Program-made: the position numbers and the translations under genes
Part shown: positions 28,426-36,572 of the stretch, piece after piece
Numbering within the stretch: position 1 is the first letter of the stretch
Layout: the number at the start of each line of letters is the position of its first letter
NCBI GenBank assembly: GCA_934462705.1
Contig: CAKSIH010000005.1
Span: 21,541 to 85,540, forward strand
Length of the DNA stretch: 64,000 nucleotides
From: an uncultured Eubacteriales bacterium
Lineage (GTDB): Bacteria > Bacillota > Clostridia > Oscillospirales > Acutalibacteraceae
Direction: 5' to 3'
The notes under the pieces: model-generated
Told to the model about the DNA's origin: nothing
Database searches by the model: none
What the model saw: only the letters and a program-made list of their open reading frames with translations

Positions 28426-29709
28426 TTAATTTATTTTTTTGCAATTATCCCTTATAAAGTCAATAGCCTTTTCGCAAGATAAATCTTTAATTAAGTCTTT
28501 CTCACTTACTGTTGCCTTTATCTTCTCTACATCCATTTTATATTGTTCAGAAAGCTCTTTGTATTTTTCATCTAATTCCTCTGCTGTTGGAGCAATATTT
28601 TCGAGCTCTGCTATTTTTTCAAGTGCAAGTCTAAGTTTAACTTGACGTTCTGCTTGCGGCCTAAATTGATTTTTTAACCCTTCAGCATCCATTCCGGTAT
28701 ACTGAAGGTAAGTATTTACATCCATACCTTGCGATTGAAGTCTGTAAGCAAAATCGCGAACGGAATCTTGCACTTTATTTTCAAACATAGCTTCTGGAAT
28801 ATCAGCCTTCATTAATCCTATCACTTTATCAATAAGGGCATTGTCTTCCTCATATTTTGCGTCTATTTCCTTATGTTCCCTTACCTTTTTTTCTATATCC
28901 TTTTTATATTCATCCAGCGTATCAAATTCACTTACATCTTTCACAAACTCATCATCTAAATCAGGAAGTTCACGAACCTTTATTTCATGGAGCTTGATAT
29001 TAAAAACTGCGTCCTTTCCTGCAAGTTCCGATACAGGATAATCTTCCGGGAAAGTAACATTAACATCAAATTCTTCTCCTGTTTCATGTCCAACTAATTG
29101 ATCTTCAAACCCAGGAATAAATTGACCACTTCCAAGCTTTAATGTATAATTTTCCGCTTCGCCGCCTTCAAAAGCCTTCCCATCTGAAAAACCCTTAAAA
29201 TCAAACACAACTATATCACCGTTTTCAGCCTTTCTATCCTCAACAGTAATCATTCTTGCATTTCTCTCTCTTGCCTTATCTATTTCTTTGTTTATATCAT
29301 CCTCTGTAACCTCGACTGTAATATCTTTTATTTCTATCCCTTTGTAACCTTGAATATCAACTTCGGGTTTAACTGTCAATGCTGCTTTAAAAATAAGTCC
29401 TTCTTTTCCGATTTTTAAAATATCGAAATCAATTTTATCATTTACAACATCAAGGCCAGCCTCGTCTACAGCTGCTTGTAAAGCTTCCGGGTAAACTGCA
29501 TTTACAGCATCTTCATAAAAAATATTTTCTCCATAATATTTCTCTATAAACGCTCTGGGAGCCTTACCTTTTCTGAATCCCGGAACAGAAATCTTCTTTG
29601 CATTTTTTTTAAATGCAGAACTTACAGCCTTTTCAAATTCTTCCGCTGTAACTTCCACTTCTAATTCATAGCGATTTTTATCAATTTTATTTGTTGATTT
29701 AAGATTCAT
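28426..29709 (-). CDS. tig: Trigger factor
   Basis: Ribosome-bound chaperone and peptidyl-prolyl isomerase (427 aa). The N-terminal ribosome-binding domain contains the signature loop SVPGFRKGKAPRAFIEKYYG (about 40-60), followed by an FKBP-type PPIase domain (about 160-245; DIVVFDFKGFSDGKAFEGG) and the helical C-terminal chaperone arms. The length is normal. AGGAGG precedes the ATG. It opens the protein-quality block tig-clpP-clpX-lon. Confidence 0.97.
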   Translation of the reverse strand: MNLKSTNKIDKNRYELEVEVTAEEFEKAVSSAFKKNAKKISVPGFRKGKAPRAFIEKYYGENIFYEDAVNAVYPEALQAAVDEAGLDVVNDKIDFDILKIGKEGLIFKAALTVKPEVDIQGYKGIEIKDITVEVTEDDINKEIDKARERNARMITVEDRKAENGDIVVFDFKGFSDGKAFEGGEAENYTLKLGSGQFIPGFEDQLVGHETGEEFDVNVTFPEDYPVSELAGKDAVFNIKLHEIKVRELPDLDDEFVKDVSEFDTLDEYKKDIEKKVREHKEIDAKYEEDNALIDKVIGLMKADIPEAMFENKVQDSVRDFAYRLQSQGMDVNTYLQYTGMDAEGLKNQFRPQAERQVKLRLALEKIAELENIAPTAEELDEKYKELSEQYKMDVEKIKATVSEKDLIKDLSCEKAIDFIRDNCKKIN

Positions 29710-29741
29710 TTTTATCCTCCTGCATATAGTTTATCTTATTG

Positions 29742-29770
29742 ATTATAACATACAAAAATATTTTTTTCTA
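29742..29770 (-). promoter_or_regulatory. Promoter of tig
   Basis: On the minus strand: perfect TATAAT (29747-29742) with an upstream TG-like context and a weak -35 TAGAAA (29770-29765) at 17-nt spacing. Confidence 0.5.
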
Positions 29771-29832
29771 CGTTTTTTTCCAATATTTTGAATATTATAA
29801 AAAATATTTTTCAACTTATTTTAATAACCTTT

Positions 29833-30522
29833 TTATCTAACTAAAACCGGGCAAAAATCAATATTATCAGCTGAAACCATATAAAAATTTATACCCTTGT
29901 ATTGGCCGGTTATTGCCTTTTTAGCCGTATTTTTTCCATGTATGTGCCCATAGTAGCAAGTTTTAATATTATTATTTATAAGAACCTCCATAATTTCACT
30001 ACACTCATACTCCCCAAAAATTGGAGGATAATGCAAAAATACAATTGGCTCTAGATCCATCTTCTTGCCGCTTTGTATGGATGTCTGCAAACGTCCAACT
30101 TCTCTTTTTAAAATCTTTATATCCTCACTTTCGGTACAGTCATATGACCAACCTCTTGTACCACACACCGCCACTTCTCCAACCTTTATAGAATTATTAA
30201 ACAATATTGAAATACTGTCAAAACCATTATCGCTAAGATATGTATCAATCTTTTTTCTTGTTCCCCACCAATAATCATGGTTTCCTTTAATTAAGATTTT
30301 TTTACCAGGAAGCCTATTTAAAAATTTAAAATCTTCATACGTCTCCTCTAGTTTCAAGGCCCACGATAAATCTCCTGCCACTACCACTGTATCATCTTTC
30401 TTTACAAGTTTCTCCCAATTCTTTTTTAGTCGGTCAGTGTAGTTGCTCCATCCATTAAAAACATCCATATTCTTGTTTGTTCCAAATGATAAATGTAAAT
30501 CTGCTATAGCATATAGTGCCAT
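29833..30522 (-). CDS. Calcineurin-like metallophosphoesterase
   Basis: A 229-residue cytosolic metallophosphoesterase of unknown substrate. Dinuclear metal motifs are complete: IADLHLSFG (about 6), VVAGDLSWAL (about 47), IKGNHDYWWG (about 78), FLHYPP (about 165) and YYGHIHGKN (about 195). The family contains many clostridial proteins annotated only as phosphohydrolases. GGAGG precedes the ATG. It is 16 nt downstream of the dipeptidase gene on the same strand and probably cotranscribed. Confidence 0.9.
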   Translation of the reverse strand: MALYAIADLHLSFGTNKNMDVFNGWSNYTDRLKKNWEKLVKKDDTVVVAGDLSWALKLEETYEDFKFLNRLPGKKILIKGNHDYWWGTRKKIDTYLSDNGFDSISILFNNSIKVGEVAVCGTRGWSYDCTESEDIKILKREVGRLQTSIQSGKKMDLEPIVFLHYPPIFGEYECSEIMEVLINNNIKTCYYGHIHGKNTAKKAITGQYKGINFYMVSADNIDFCPVLVR

Positions 30523-30538
30523 TAAACTTCCTCCATGT

Positions 30539-31477
30539 TTAAATTACCTTCTTGTATCCTCCCATAAAAAATTTATAAGCATTGTTAAAAAATATATTAT
30601 TAACAAGGCTCTGGCTATAATTTTGCCGTAAAAATAAGTTGTAAAGTTGTTCCATAGATTCTATTCCTGTCATGTCTTCAGGTATATCAGTTCCGTCAAA
30701 ATCGCTACCCAGGCAAACTGTGTCTTCTCCACCAAGCCCAAGAAAATATTCCGCATGTCTGATTATATCATACATTGATGCTTCCTTTTTTTTATTTAAA
30801 AAGTCCCTTGAAAAATTAATTCCTACAAGTCCACCCTGAGATTTTATAATTTTAAATTGCTCATCCGTTAAATTTCTCTTGTGCCCACATACTGTTCTTG
30901 AATTAGAGTGGCTTGCAACAATTGGTTTTCGCGTCAATTGTGCTATATCATAGAATAGAGGGTCTGAAGCGTGCGAAACATCAATAATTATATCAAGATC
31001 ATTCATCTTTTTTACAGCTATTTTTCCAAAAGATGTTATTCCAGCTGGGTTTTCTACCCCTGCACCATCACCAAACTCACATTTTCCATTCCATGTAACA
31101 GTTATCATTCTAACACCAGACCTCTTTAAATAGTCCAAGTTTTGTATATCTCCTCCTACTACCGCTCCACCTTCAACAGTAAAAATAGCTGCACATTTAT
31201 TTTCTTCTACCGCACTTTGCAAATCTTCTTCAGAATTGCATATTTTCATTTTTTCCCCGCACAAAGATTCTTCCACAAGTTTACTATAAGCTCTCTTAAA
31301 AAGAGTTAACGCACCTTCCCCGCGAACATCATCAGGAATCCAAATTGCAAAGCACTGCGCCCAGGTTTCATATTTATTTCCTCTTCTCAGCGAAATATGA
31401 AGATCATTATGCACCATACTTTTATTCTTGTTTAAGGCTTCATAAAGAGTATCACAATGTAAATCAAATAACTTCAA
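30539..31477 (-). CDS. Membrane dipeptidase (renal dipeptidase family, M19)
   Basis: Zinc dipeptidase (312 aa) of peptidase family M19, which cleaves diverse dipeptides, including those with D-residues. Motifs: FDLHCDTLYEAL (metal His-x-Asp) at the N-terminus, TVEGGAVVGGD with the bridging Glu (about 100), IIDVSHAS (His) and PIVASHSNSRTVCGHKRNL (His). No signal peptide is seen, so it is cytosolic. It starts with TTG behind GGGAG and overlaps the yraN stop by 14 nt. The position at the end of the rplS-to-yraN series suggests cotranscription. Confidence 0.93.
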   Translation of the reverse strand: MKLFDLHCDTLYEALNKNKSMVHNDLHISLRRGNKYETWAQCFAIWIPDDVRGEGALTLFKRAYSKLVEESLCGEKMKICNSEEDLQSAVEENKCAAIFTVEGGAVVGGDIQNLDYLKRSGVRMITVTWNGKCEFGDGAGVENPAGITSFGKIAVKKMNDLDIIIDVSHASDPLFYDIAQLTRKPIVASHSNSRTVCGHKRNLTDEQFKIIKSQGGLVGINFSRDFLNKKKEASMYDIIRHAEYFLGLGGEDTVCLGSDFDGTDIPEDMTGIESMEQLYNLFLRQNYSQSLVNNIFFNNAYKFFMGGYKKVI

Positions 31478-31853
31478 AGCTATCTCCCACCTCTATAAAA
31501 AATGCATTTTCTATGTGATTAATTTTAACTTCATTATTTAATCCACAATTTATAATTTCAATAACATCAAATCTCGGTTGTAAAGTTGTATCAGTTGAGC
31601 TAAGATATATCATAGCCGTTTTAGCTATTTTTTTCTGTTTGTTTCTGTCGACCGCATAAGTTCCTCGTACAACCGTATTTTCCCTTCTAGTTTTTACCTC
31701 AACAAAAACAATGTATTTTTCCTTTTCTGCAATTATGTCTATTTCTCCATATTTACTATAATAATTACAAAAAACAATTTTATAACCATGTGATGTTAAA
31801 AAACTACAAGCTACTTTTTCTCCTTTTTTACCTATTGCTCTTTTGTTTTTCAT
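31464..31853 (-). CDS. UPF0102 protein YraN-like endonuclease fold
   Basis: A 129-residue protein of the YraN/UPF0102 family, an endonuclease-like (PD-(D/E)XK-related) fold of unknown function: GKKGEKVACSFLTSHGYKI, YYSKYGEIDIIAEKEKYIVFVEVKTRR. The putative catalytic D, E-x-K residues are present. Its start overlaps the rnhB stop by 4 nt. The rnhB-yraN order is widespread. Confidence 0.92.
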   Translation of the reverse strand: MKNKRAIGKKGEKVACSFLTSHGYKIVFCNYYSKYGEIDIIAEKEKYIVFVEVKTRRENTVVRGTYAVDRNKQKKIAKTAMIYLSSTDTTLQPRFDVIEIINCGLNNEVKINHIENAFFIEVGDSFEVI

Positions 31854-32473
31854 GGCTTGCTTCCCAATATTTTATTTAAAAAACTCTCCCTATGTATTTT
31901 ACATGGTCCATATTTTATCAATGCTTCAATATGCATTTTGGTTCCATATCCTTTGTTTCTTTCAAAACCATATCCAGGGTAAGTCTCACTTATTTTACGC
32001 ATAAGTCTATCCCTTGAAACCTTCGCAAGTATTGAGGCTGCTGCTATAGATGCTGACAATGAATCTCCTTTTACTATCGCTCCTGCAGGTATCCTCAAGT
32101 CTTGTGGTAATCTATTGCCATCTATTAAAGCTATTTGTGGTTTCATTTTTAAAGAATCAACAGCCCTTTTCATAGCTAAAAAAGTTGCATTTAAAATGTT
32201 TAATTCGTCTATTTCTTCTTCAGTCGCATATGCTATGCTATAATCAACAGCACGATTTTTAATTTCACTGAATAACTGTTCCCTTTTTTTCTCACTAACT
32301 TTTTTAGAATCATTAAGTCCCTGTATATTATCATCTACCTTTAAAATTACAGCTGCTGCAAAAACCGGGCCAGCTAAGGGCCCTCTTCCTGCTTCGTCTA
32401 CGCCACATATTACGTTATAACCTTTTTTTTCTGCTTCTTTTTCATACAAGAACCAATCTTTTTCATTCACCAA
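31850..32473 (-). CDS. rnhB: Ribonuclease HII
   Basis: Removes RNA primers and misincorporated ribonucleotides from DNA. At 207 aa it has the usual length. Catalytic acidic residues are seen in GVDEAGRGPLAGPV (D, E), in LIDGNRLP and in ILAKVSRDRLM. It probably starts at TTG (32473) behind GGAGG with 9-nt spacing. It lies between rbgA and yraN as in many Firmicutes. Confidence 0.96.
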   Translation of the reverse strand: MVNEKDWFLYEKEAEKKGYNVICGVDEAGRGPLAGPVFAAAVILKVDDNIQGLNDSKKVSEKKREQLFSEIKNRAVDYSIAYATEEEIDELNILNATFLAMKRAVDSLKMKPQIALIDGNRLPQDLRIPAGAIVKGDSLSASIAAASILAKVSRDRLMRKISETYPGYGFERNKGYGTKMHIEALIKYGPCKIHRESFLNKILGSKP

Positions 32474-32488
32474 ACTATAGATCCTCCA

Positions 32489-33355
32489 CTATTTTAATAT
32501 ATCCAAAGTAAATTTCCCAAGGGTTGCATTCCTAAACTCATCCAAAACCATGGTTGCCGCCCTAGTTGCATCTACCTCTCCACCAGTGATAAGCATTCCT
32601 CTTTTTTTTCCTATAGCATTTAGAACATCATACCCATTCTTTTCTTTAATATCCATATCCTGCAATTTATACCGGCTTTTTATGCTATCAGGATAATTAT
32701 AAACTAAAAATTCAATTAAGTTTGAAGCTAATTTTTCTACATCCAATACATCGTCTTTAACTGCCCCTGTAAAAGCTAATTTTTCACCAACTGATATATC
32801 ATTGAACTTAGGCCAAAGCACTCCTGGGGTATCTAATAGCTCAATATTTTTGCCAATTGAAAACCACTGATTTCCCCTGGTTACACCTGGTCTATCTTCA
32901 ACTTTTGCCTTTTTCCCTTTTGACAATTTATTTATAAATGATGATTTTCCTACATTAGGTATTCCTACAACCATAATCTTAAGCGTCTTTCCTAAAAATC
33001 CTTTAGCCTTATATGCTTCAATTTTATCATTTAAAATTTCATTTATAGAAGGAGCAAATCGATTAACTCCATTTCCTGTTTTGCAGTCAGTGGATATGGC
33101 TTTCATACCCAAGTCTTCATAGTACTTTATAAAGCTTTTAGTTTTATACTTGTCCGCCATATCACACTTGTTGAGGACAATAATTCTTGGTTTAGTTTTT
33201 AGCAAATCCTCAAAATCCGGATTTCTACTGCTTTCTGGAATTCTTGCATCAACTATTTCTGCTACAGCATCAACAAGTTTAATATTTTCCGCAATCTTTC
33301 TTTTAGTCTTAGCCATGTGGCCAGGAAACCATTGTATATTTTGAATTTCTCCCAC
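32489..33355 (-). CDS. rbgA: Ribosome biogenesis GTPase RbgA/YlqF
   Basis: Circularly permuted GTPase (288 aa) for 50S maturation. Motif order G4 (LNKCDM), G5 region, G1 (GIPNVGKSSFIN), G2 and G3 (DTPGVLWPKF) is diagnostic of the permuted family; QWFPGHMAKTKR at the N-terminus is the usual opening. The frame is open to 33415, but that stretch overlaps lepB. The GTG at 33355 with AGGAG 8 nt upstream fits best. Gene order rplS-lepB-rbgA-rnhB is typical. Confidence 0.95.
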   Translation of the reverse strand: MGEIQNIQWFPGHMAKTKRKIAENIKLVDAVAEIVDARIPESSRNPDFEDLLKTKPRIIVLNKCDMADKYKTKSFIKYYEDLGMKAISTDCKTGNGVNRFAPSINEILNDKIEAYKAKGFLGKTLKIMVVGIPNVGKSSFINKLSKGKKAKVEDRPGVTRGNQWFSIGKNIELLDTPGVLWPKFNDISVGEKLAFTGAVKDDVLDVEKLASNLIEFLVYNYPDSIKSRYKLQDMDIKEKNGYDVLNAIGKKRGMLITGGEVDATRAATMVLDEFRNATLGKFTLDILK

Positions 33356-33371
33356 ATTTTTCACTCCTATC

Positions 33372-33929
33372 TTAATAAAAAAGTTTAATTCTCCTAAATG
33401 GAAAAATAATTGCACCCGCTTTTCCTAAAACCTTTTCTTTTTTTATCATTCCTATAATCTCATATCTGCTATCAAGAGAATTTTCCCTATTATCCCCCAT
33501 TACAAAAATACAACCTTTAGGTATAACATTTGGAAATTCATAATCACCTTCGTAAGTTGCGTTGCTACTATAACAATAGTCATCATCCTGTATAACACCA
33601 TTCACATATACTTCACCCGTTTTATTGTCTATCGTTATTTTATCACCTTCAGTTGCTATTACTCTTTTTATTATTGGTTCATCAATGCTATCAAGATTAT
33701 TTACAACAACTATGTCTCCTCTAGACGGCTCGTATAAAAAATTATATATAATAACCCAGTCCCCATTGACAAGAGTCGGTAACATTGAACTTCCATTTAC
33801 AACCGCAAACCTAAAAAATATTGTAAAAAGAAATACAAAAAATATTAAAGCTGCTACAACAGCATCCACCCATTCCAATATTTCTTTATTCTTTTTTACG
33901 CAGACTTCTTCATAAGGACCTTTTTGCAT
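33372..33929 (-). CDS. lepB: Signal peptidase I (second copy)
   Basis: Cleaves Sec signal peptides on the outer face of the membrane. At 185 aa it has one N-terminal membrane anchor (residues ~20-45), the catalytic Ser in NGSSMLPTL, the general-base Lys in PIIKRVIATEGD, and the conserved FVMGDNRENSLDSR. All are intact. It has its own candidate promoter and is separated from the other lepB by a terminator, so the two copies can be expressed independently. The N-terminus before the anchor is unusually long and charged (opens MQKGPYEEVCVKKNK). Confidence 0.95.
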   Translation of the reverse strand: MQKGPYEEVCVKKNKEILEWVDAVVAALIFFVFLFTIFFRFAVVNGSSMLPTLVNGDWVIIYNFLYEPSRGDIVVVNNLDSIDEPIIKRVIATEGDKITIDNKTGEVYVNGVIQDDDYCYSSNATYEGDYEFPNVIPKGCIFVMGDNRENSLDSRYEIIGMIKKEKVLGKAGAIIFPFRRIKLFY

Positions 33930-33970
33930 AATAAAACACGCCTCTAATCAAATTAAATTCATTATTTACT

Positions 33971-33999
33971 ATTAAAGCAAAAACTAAACTAAATTTCAA
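33971..33999 (-). promoter_or_regulatory. Candidate promoter for the second lepB
   Basis: On the minus strand: TTGAAA (33999-33994), 17-nt spacer, TTTAAT (33976-33971), about 40 nt before the lepB start. Confidence 0.4.
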
Positions 34000-34000
34000 C

Positions 34001-34030
34001 AAAAAAACCGGATACAATCCGGTTTTTTAT
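34001..34030 (-). terminator. Terminator between the two lepB genes
   Basis: On the minus strand: AAAAAACCGGAT, 3-nt loop, ATCCGG and seven T; it lies 9 nt after the stop of the upstream lepB. Confidence 0.85.
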
Positions 34031-34038
34031 TTTATATA

Positions 34039-34584
34039 CTAAATAGTTTTCATTCTATTAAAAGGATACCATATAAATATTGCTCTACCTGTTATATCTT
34101 CATATTTTACCAATTTAACATCTTTAGAACGGCTGTCCCTTGAATTATTTCTATTATCACCCATTACAAAAATATAGCCTTCAGGTATCGTATTTGGATA
34201 ATTCCAATTAGCCTTAAGGTTGGTCGGCGTATTAATATAAGGCTCATCTAAAAGTTCACCGTTAACATAAACCTCACCGGCATCAAAATTAAAACTTATT
34301 GTATCTCCAGGTGTTGCAATTACTCTTTTTACAAGGTTTTTTTCAAGCTGCGGTGAATTTAATGTTATAATATCACCCTTCTTTGGCGTATAAAAAAGAT
34401 GATAAGTTAAAAGCTGATCTCCATCATGAAGTGTTGGTAACATTGATGACCCAATAACCGTGAATCTCATAAATACAAAAGTAAGTAGCGCAACTATAAT
34501 AATAAATGCTGGCACTAAAGCTTCCATCCACTCATATATTTCAACGGTTAAAGTTTTTTTAGATCCTTCACTTGAATATTCCAT
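34039..34584 (-). CDS. lepB: Signal peptidase I (first copy)
   Basis: A second type I signal peptidase of 181 aa. It has the membrane anchor (residues ~18-40), catalytic Ser in IGSSMLPTLHDGDQ, Lys in NLVKRVIATPGD, and FVMGDNRNNSRDSR. AGGAGG precedes the ATG. It is the copy next to rplS, which is the ancestral Firmicute position. Two intact copies side by side fit a cell with heavy Sec export, such as the exported enzymes at 47-63 kb; this link is inference. Confidence 0.95.
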   Translation of the reverse strand: MEYSSEGSKKTLTVEIYEWMEALVPAFIIIVALLTFVFMRFTVIGSSMLPTLHDGDQLLTYHLFYTPKKGDIITLNSPQLEKNLVKRVIATPGDTISFNFDAGEVYVNGELLDEPYINTPTNLKANWNYPNTIPEGYIFVMGDNRNNSRDSRSKDVKLVKYEDITGRAIFIWYPFNRMKTI

Positions 34585-34618
34585 AAAAACCTCCTATGTA
34601 CTTTAAAAGTGCAATAGC

Positions 34619-34645
34619 AAAAAAGGGACACAATGCCCCCCTTTT
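34619..34645 (-). terminator. Rho-independent terminator after rplS
   Basis: On the minus strand AAAAGGG pairs with CCCTTTTTT across an 11-nt loop; it starts within the rplS stop codon. Confidence 0.7.
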
Positions 34646-34988
34646 AGCGAATGTTTTCTTTTACTTTCGCAGACTTACCTACCCTATCTCTTAAATAGTA
34701 TAGCTTGCCTCTTCTGACTTTACCATGTCTTATAACTTCAACTGCTTTAACATTTGGCGAGTGAATTGGAAAAACTCTTTCAACTCCAACACCATAAGAA
34801 ACTCGTCTTACAGTAAAGGTTTCAGATACACCGCTACCCTTTTTTGCAATAACAGTTCCTTCAAACATTTGAATTCTTTCTCTTTCTCCCTCTCTAATGT
34901 TAACACTTACCCTTACAGTATCGCCTACATTAAATTTCGGTAAATCTTGTTTTTGCGAGCTTTGCGCAATTAATTTTAATGCGTCCAT
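34644..34988 (-). CDS. rplS: 50S ribosomal protein L19
   Basis: Ribosomal protein of the large subunit at the 30S interface (114 aa). The sequence from KFNVGDTVRVSVNIREGERERIQMFEG to RRGKLYYLRDRVGKSAKV is typical and complete. AGGAGG precedes the ATG. The ~150 nt upstream contains no gene and could hold an autoregulatory leader, but I cannot identify one with confidence. The usual upstream partners rpsP-rimM-trmD are absent. Confidence 0.97.
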   Translation of the reverse strand: MDALKLIAQSSQKQDLPKFNVGDTVRVSVNIREGERERIQMFEGTVIAKKGSGVSETFTVRRVSYGVGVERVFPIHSPNVKAVEVIRHGKVRRGKLYYLRDRVGKSAKVKENIR

Positions 34989-35142
34989 TTTTTCCTCCTA
35001 AAATCAAGGTATTCATGCAAAATGAAAAAAGCAGAGGACTACCCGTTTTTATATTGTGAAAAATCACAAATCTAAATGCTATAAATCTGCATTTAAATAC
35101 TTAATTATATTACCATAAAAAATTTTTTTTGGCAATACCTTT

Positions 35143-35712
35143 TTAATAATTTATAAAATTAAATCTTTTTACAACAATAACCACTATAAGATAACAGCTT
35201 ACGATAAGAAGCGAAAAATTATATTTGGACAACATTAATATGTAAAAACCTGCAACAGCTATTGGAAAAAGAAATACAAAAGATACCATACAGGTTATGT
35301 CCATCGCCACTTTAACATCTAGCCTTCTGCATAAAAGACTATATAAAATCTGACCCCCATCAAGTGTTTCTATTGGTAAAAGATTAAAAATTCCAAGAAA
35401 AATATTTTCATAAATGGGTTTTAAAAATTCAGTTATACCTAATGTTTTATATAAACCAAAAAGAAAAGCTGCGTACAAAAAATTAAAAACTGCTCCCATA
35501 AATAAAATAAAAATATCATTTTTATATGATGTCTTAGAACGATTTACATCAACTATTTTTATGTCAAAAGCTCTACATTCAATTTCATGCGGCTTATAAC
35601 CTTTAAAAATCATTGCACAAATATGCCCTAATTCATGTACTGTAGTGGCAAAAATTGCATGAAAAACCATTCCATCAGTATCCAGCAGCATCATAATTGT
35701 AGCAAAAGCCAT
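35143..35712 (-). CDS. Site-2 protease, SpoIVFB-like (M50)
   Basis: Membrane metalloprotease (189 aa as called) with HELGH (residues ~26-30) in the first helix and the second zinc motif NLLPIETLDGGQIL (about 110), both intact. It has about five to six membrane segments. SpoIVFB cleaves pro-sigma-K in the mother cell during sporulation; the short size and neighbour support that type. Start problem: the ATG at 35712 has no Shine-Dalgarno. The frame stays open upstream with a family-like N-terminus (CGCKVKFSYIF) but without an ATG, GTG or TTG, so the true start may be a rare codon. Confidence 0.8.
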   Translation of the reverse strand: MAFATIMMLLDTDGMVFHAIFATTVHELGHICAMIFKGYKPHEIECRAFDIKIVDVNRSKTSYKNDIFILFMGAVFNFLYAAFLFGLYKTLGITEFLKPIYENIFLGIFNLLPIETLDGGQILYSLLCRRLDVKVAMDITCMVSFVFLFPIAVAGFYILMLSKYNFSLLIVSCYLIVVIVVKRFNFINY

Positions 35713-35761
35713 GAAAATATAACTAAACTTAACTTTACAACCACATACACTCGTTTCTACA

Positions 35762-36499
35762 TCAAATGTAGAGATTCTTAAAAAACGGTTCAGGATTGTA
35801 CCTTACTTCGTTCACTTTTATTTCAAAATGGAGATGATTACCTGTTGACCTCCCAGTACTACCAAGCAAAGCTATCTCATCTCCTCTTTTTACATCTTGC
35901 CCTTGTATAACTTTTAATTCATTGCAGTGAGCGTATAAGGTTTTTATGCTGTTGCCGTGGTCTATAAGTATGTATTTTCCATATGAAGGACTAACTTCTG
36001 CCTTTTCAACTTTCCCGGATAAAACACAATGTATAGGACTATTGCATGAAGCGCCTATGTCTATGCCGCCATGGCCCCTTTCTTCACCTGTAAATGGGTC
36101 CCTTCTAGCTCCAAAACCTGAAGTAAGCCTTCCTTCATCTAAAGGTTTATACATAGGAATAGAAACCTCTAATATATTTTTATTATTACTTATGTTAAAT
36201 GCAACATTTTTAACATGTTTATCTGATTTTGTTTCTCTAACATCGAATTCATTGCCAGCAATTATAGGATCATTTAAATGTTCAAGGTACCAGCCTCTTG
36301 TTCTTATAAAAATATCTCCCCCTAAAAACTTAAGTACAACTGCCGCTGCAATAACCAGTACACATAAAGTTATTTGGACTATAATCAAAAGCGGCATTCC
36401 TTCATATCTGGATCGCTTTCTACCTTCAATATTTGAACCCTCATCGGCAAAATTTTCATAGCCTTGTTGTTCCTGCTCAAAATCCTTTACATCTACCAT
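35762..36499 (-). CDS. Membrane-anchored M23 peptidase, SpoIVFA-like position
   Basis: A 245-residue protein: charged N-terminal cytosolic tail, one membrane helix (about 35-60), a linker, and a C-terminal LytM/M23 domain (about 125-240) with GHGGIDIG (His, Asp) and HLHFEI (His), so the zinc site seems complete. M23 enzymes cut peptidoglycan cross-links. In spore-formers the SpoIVFA regulator is an M23-like protein encoded just before spoIVFB, and the arrangement here is the same. It may therefore regulate the neighbouring site-2 protease, act on septal peptidoglycan, or both. Confidence 0.82.
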   Translation of the reverse strand: MVDVKDFEQEQQGYENFADEGSNIEGRKRSRYEGMPLLIIVQITLCVLVIAAAVVLKFLGGDIFIRTRGWYLEHLNDPIIAGNEFDVRETKSDKHVKNVAFNISNNKNILEVSIPMYKPLDEGRLTSGFGARRDPFTGEERGHGGIDIGASCNSPIHCVLSGKVEKAEVSPSYGKYILIDHGNSIKTLYAHCNELKVIQGQDVKRGDEIALLGSTGRSTGNHLHFEIKVNEVRYNPEPFFKNLYI

Positions 36500-36572
36500 A
36501 CTTTATATACCCAATAAGGTATTTCCCCCCTTAAAATAAATTCTCAATTATTTATATGAGGGAAAAAATATT

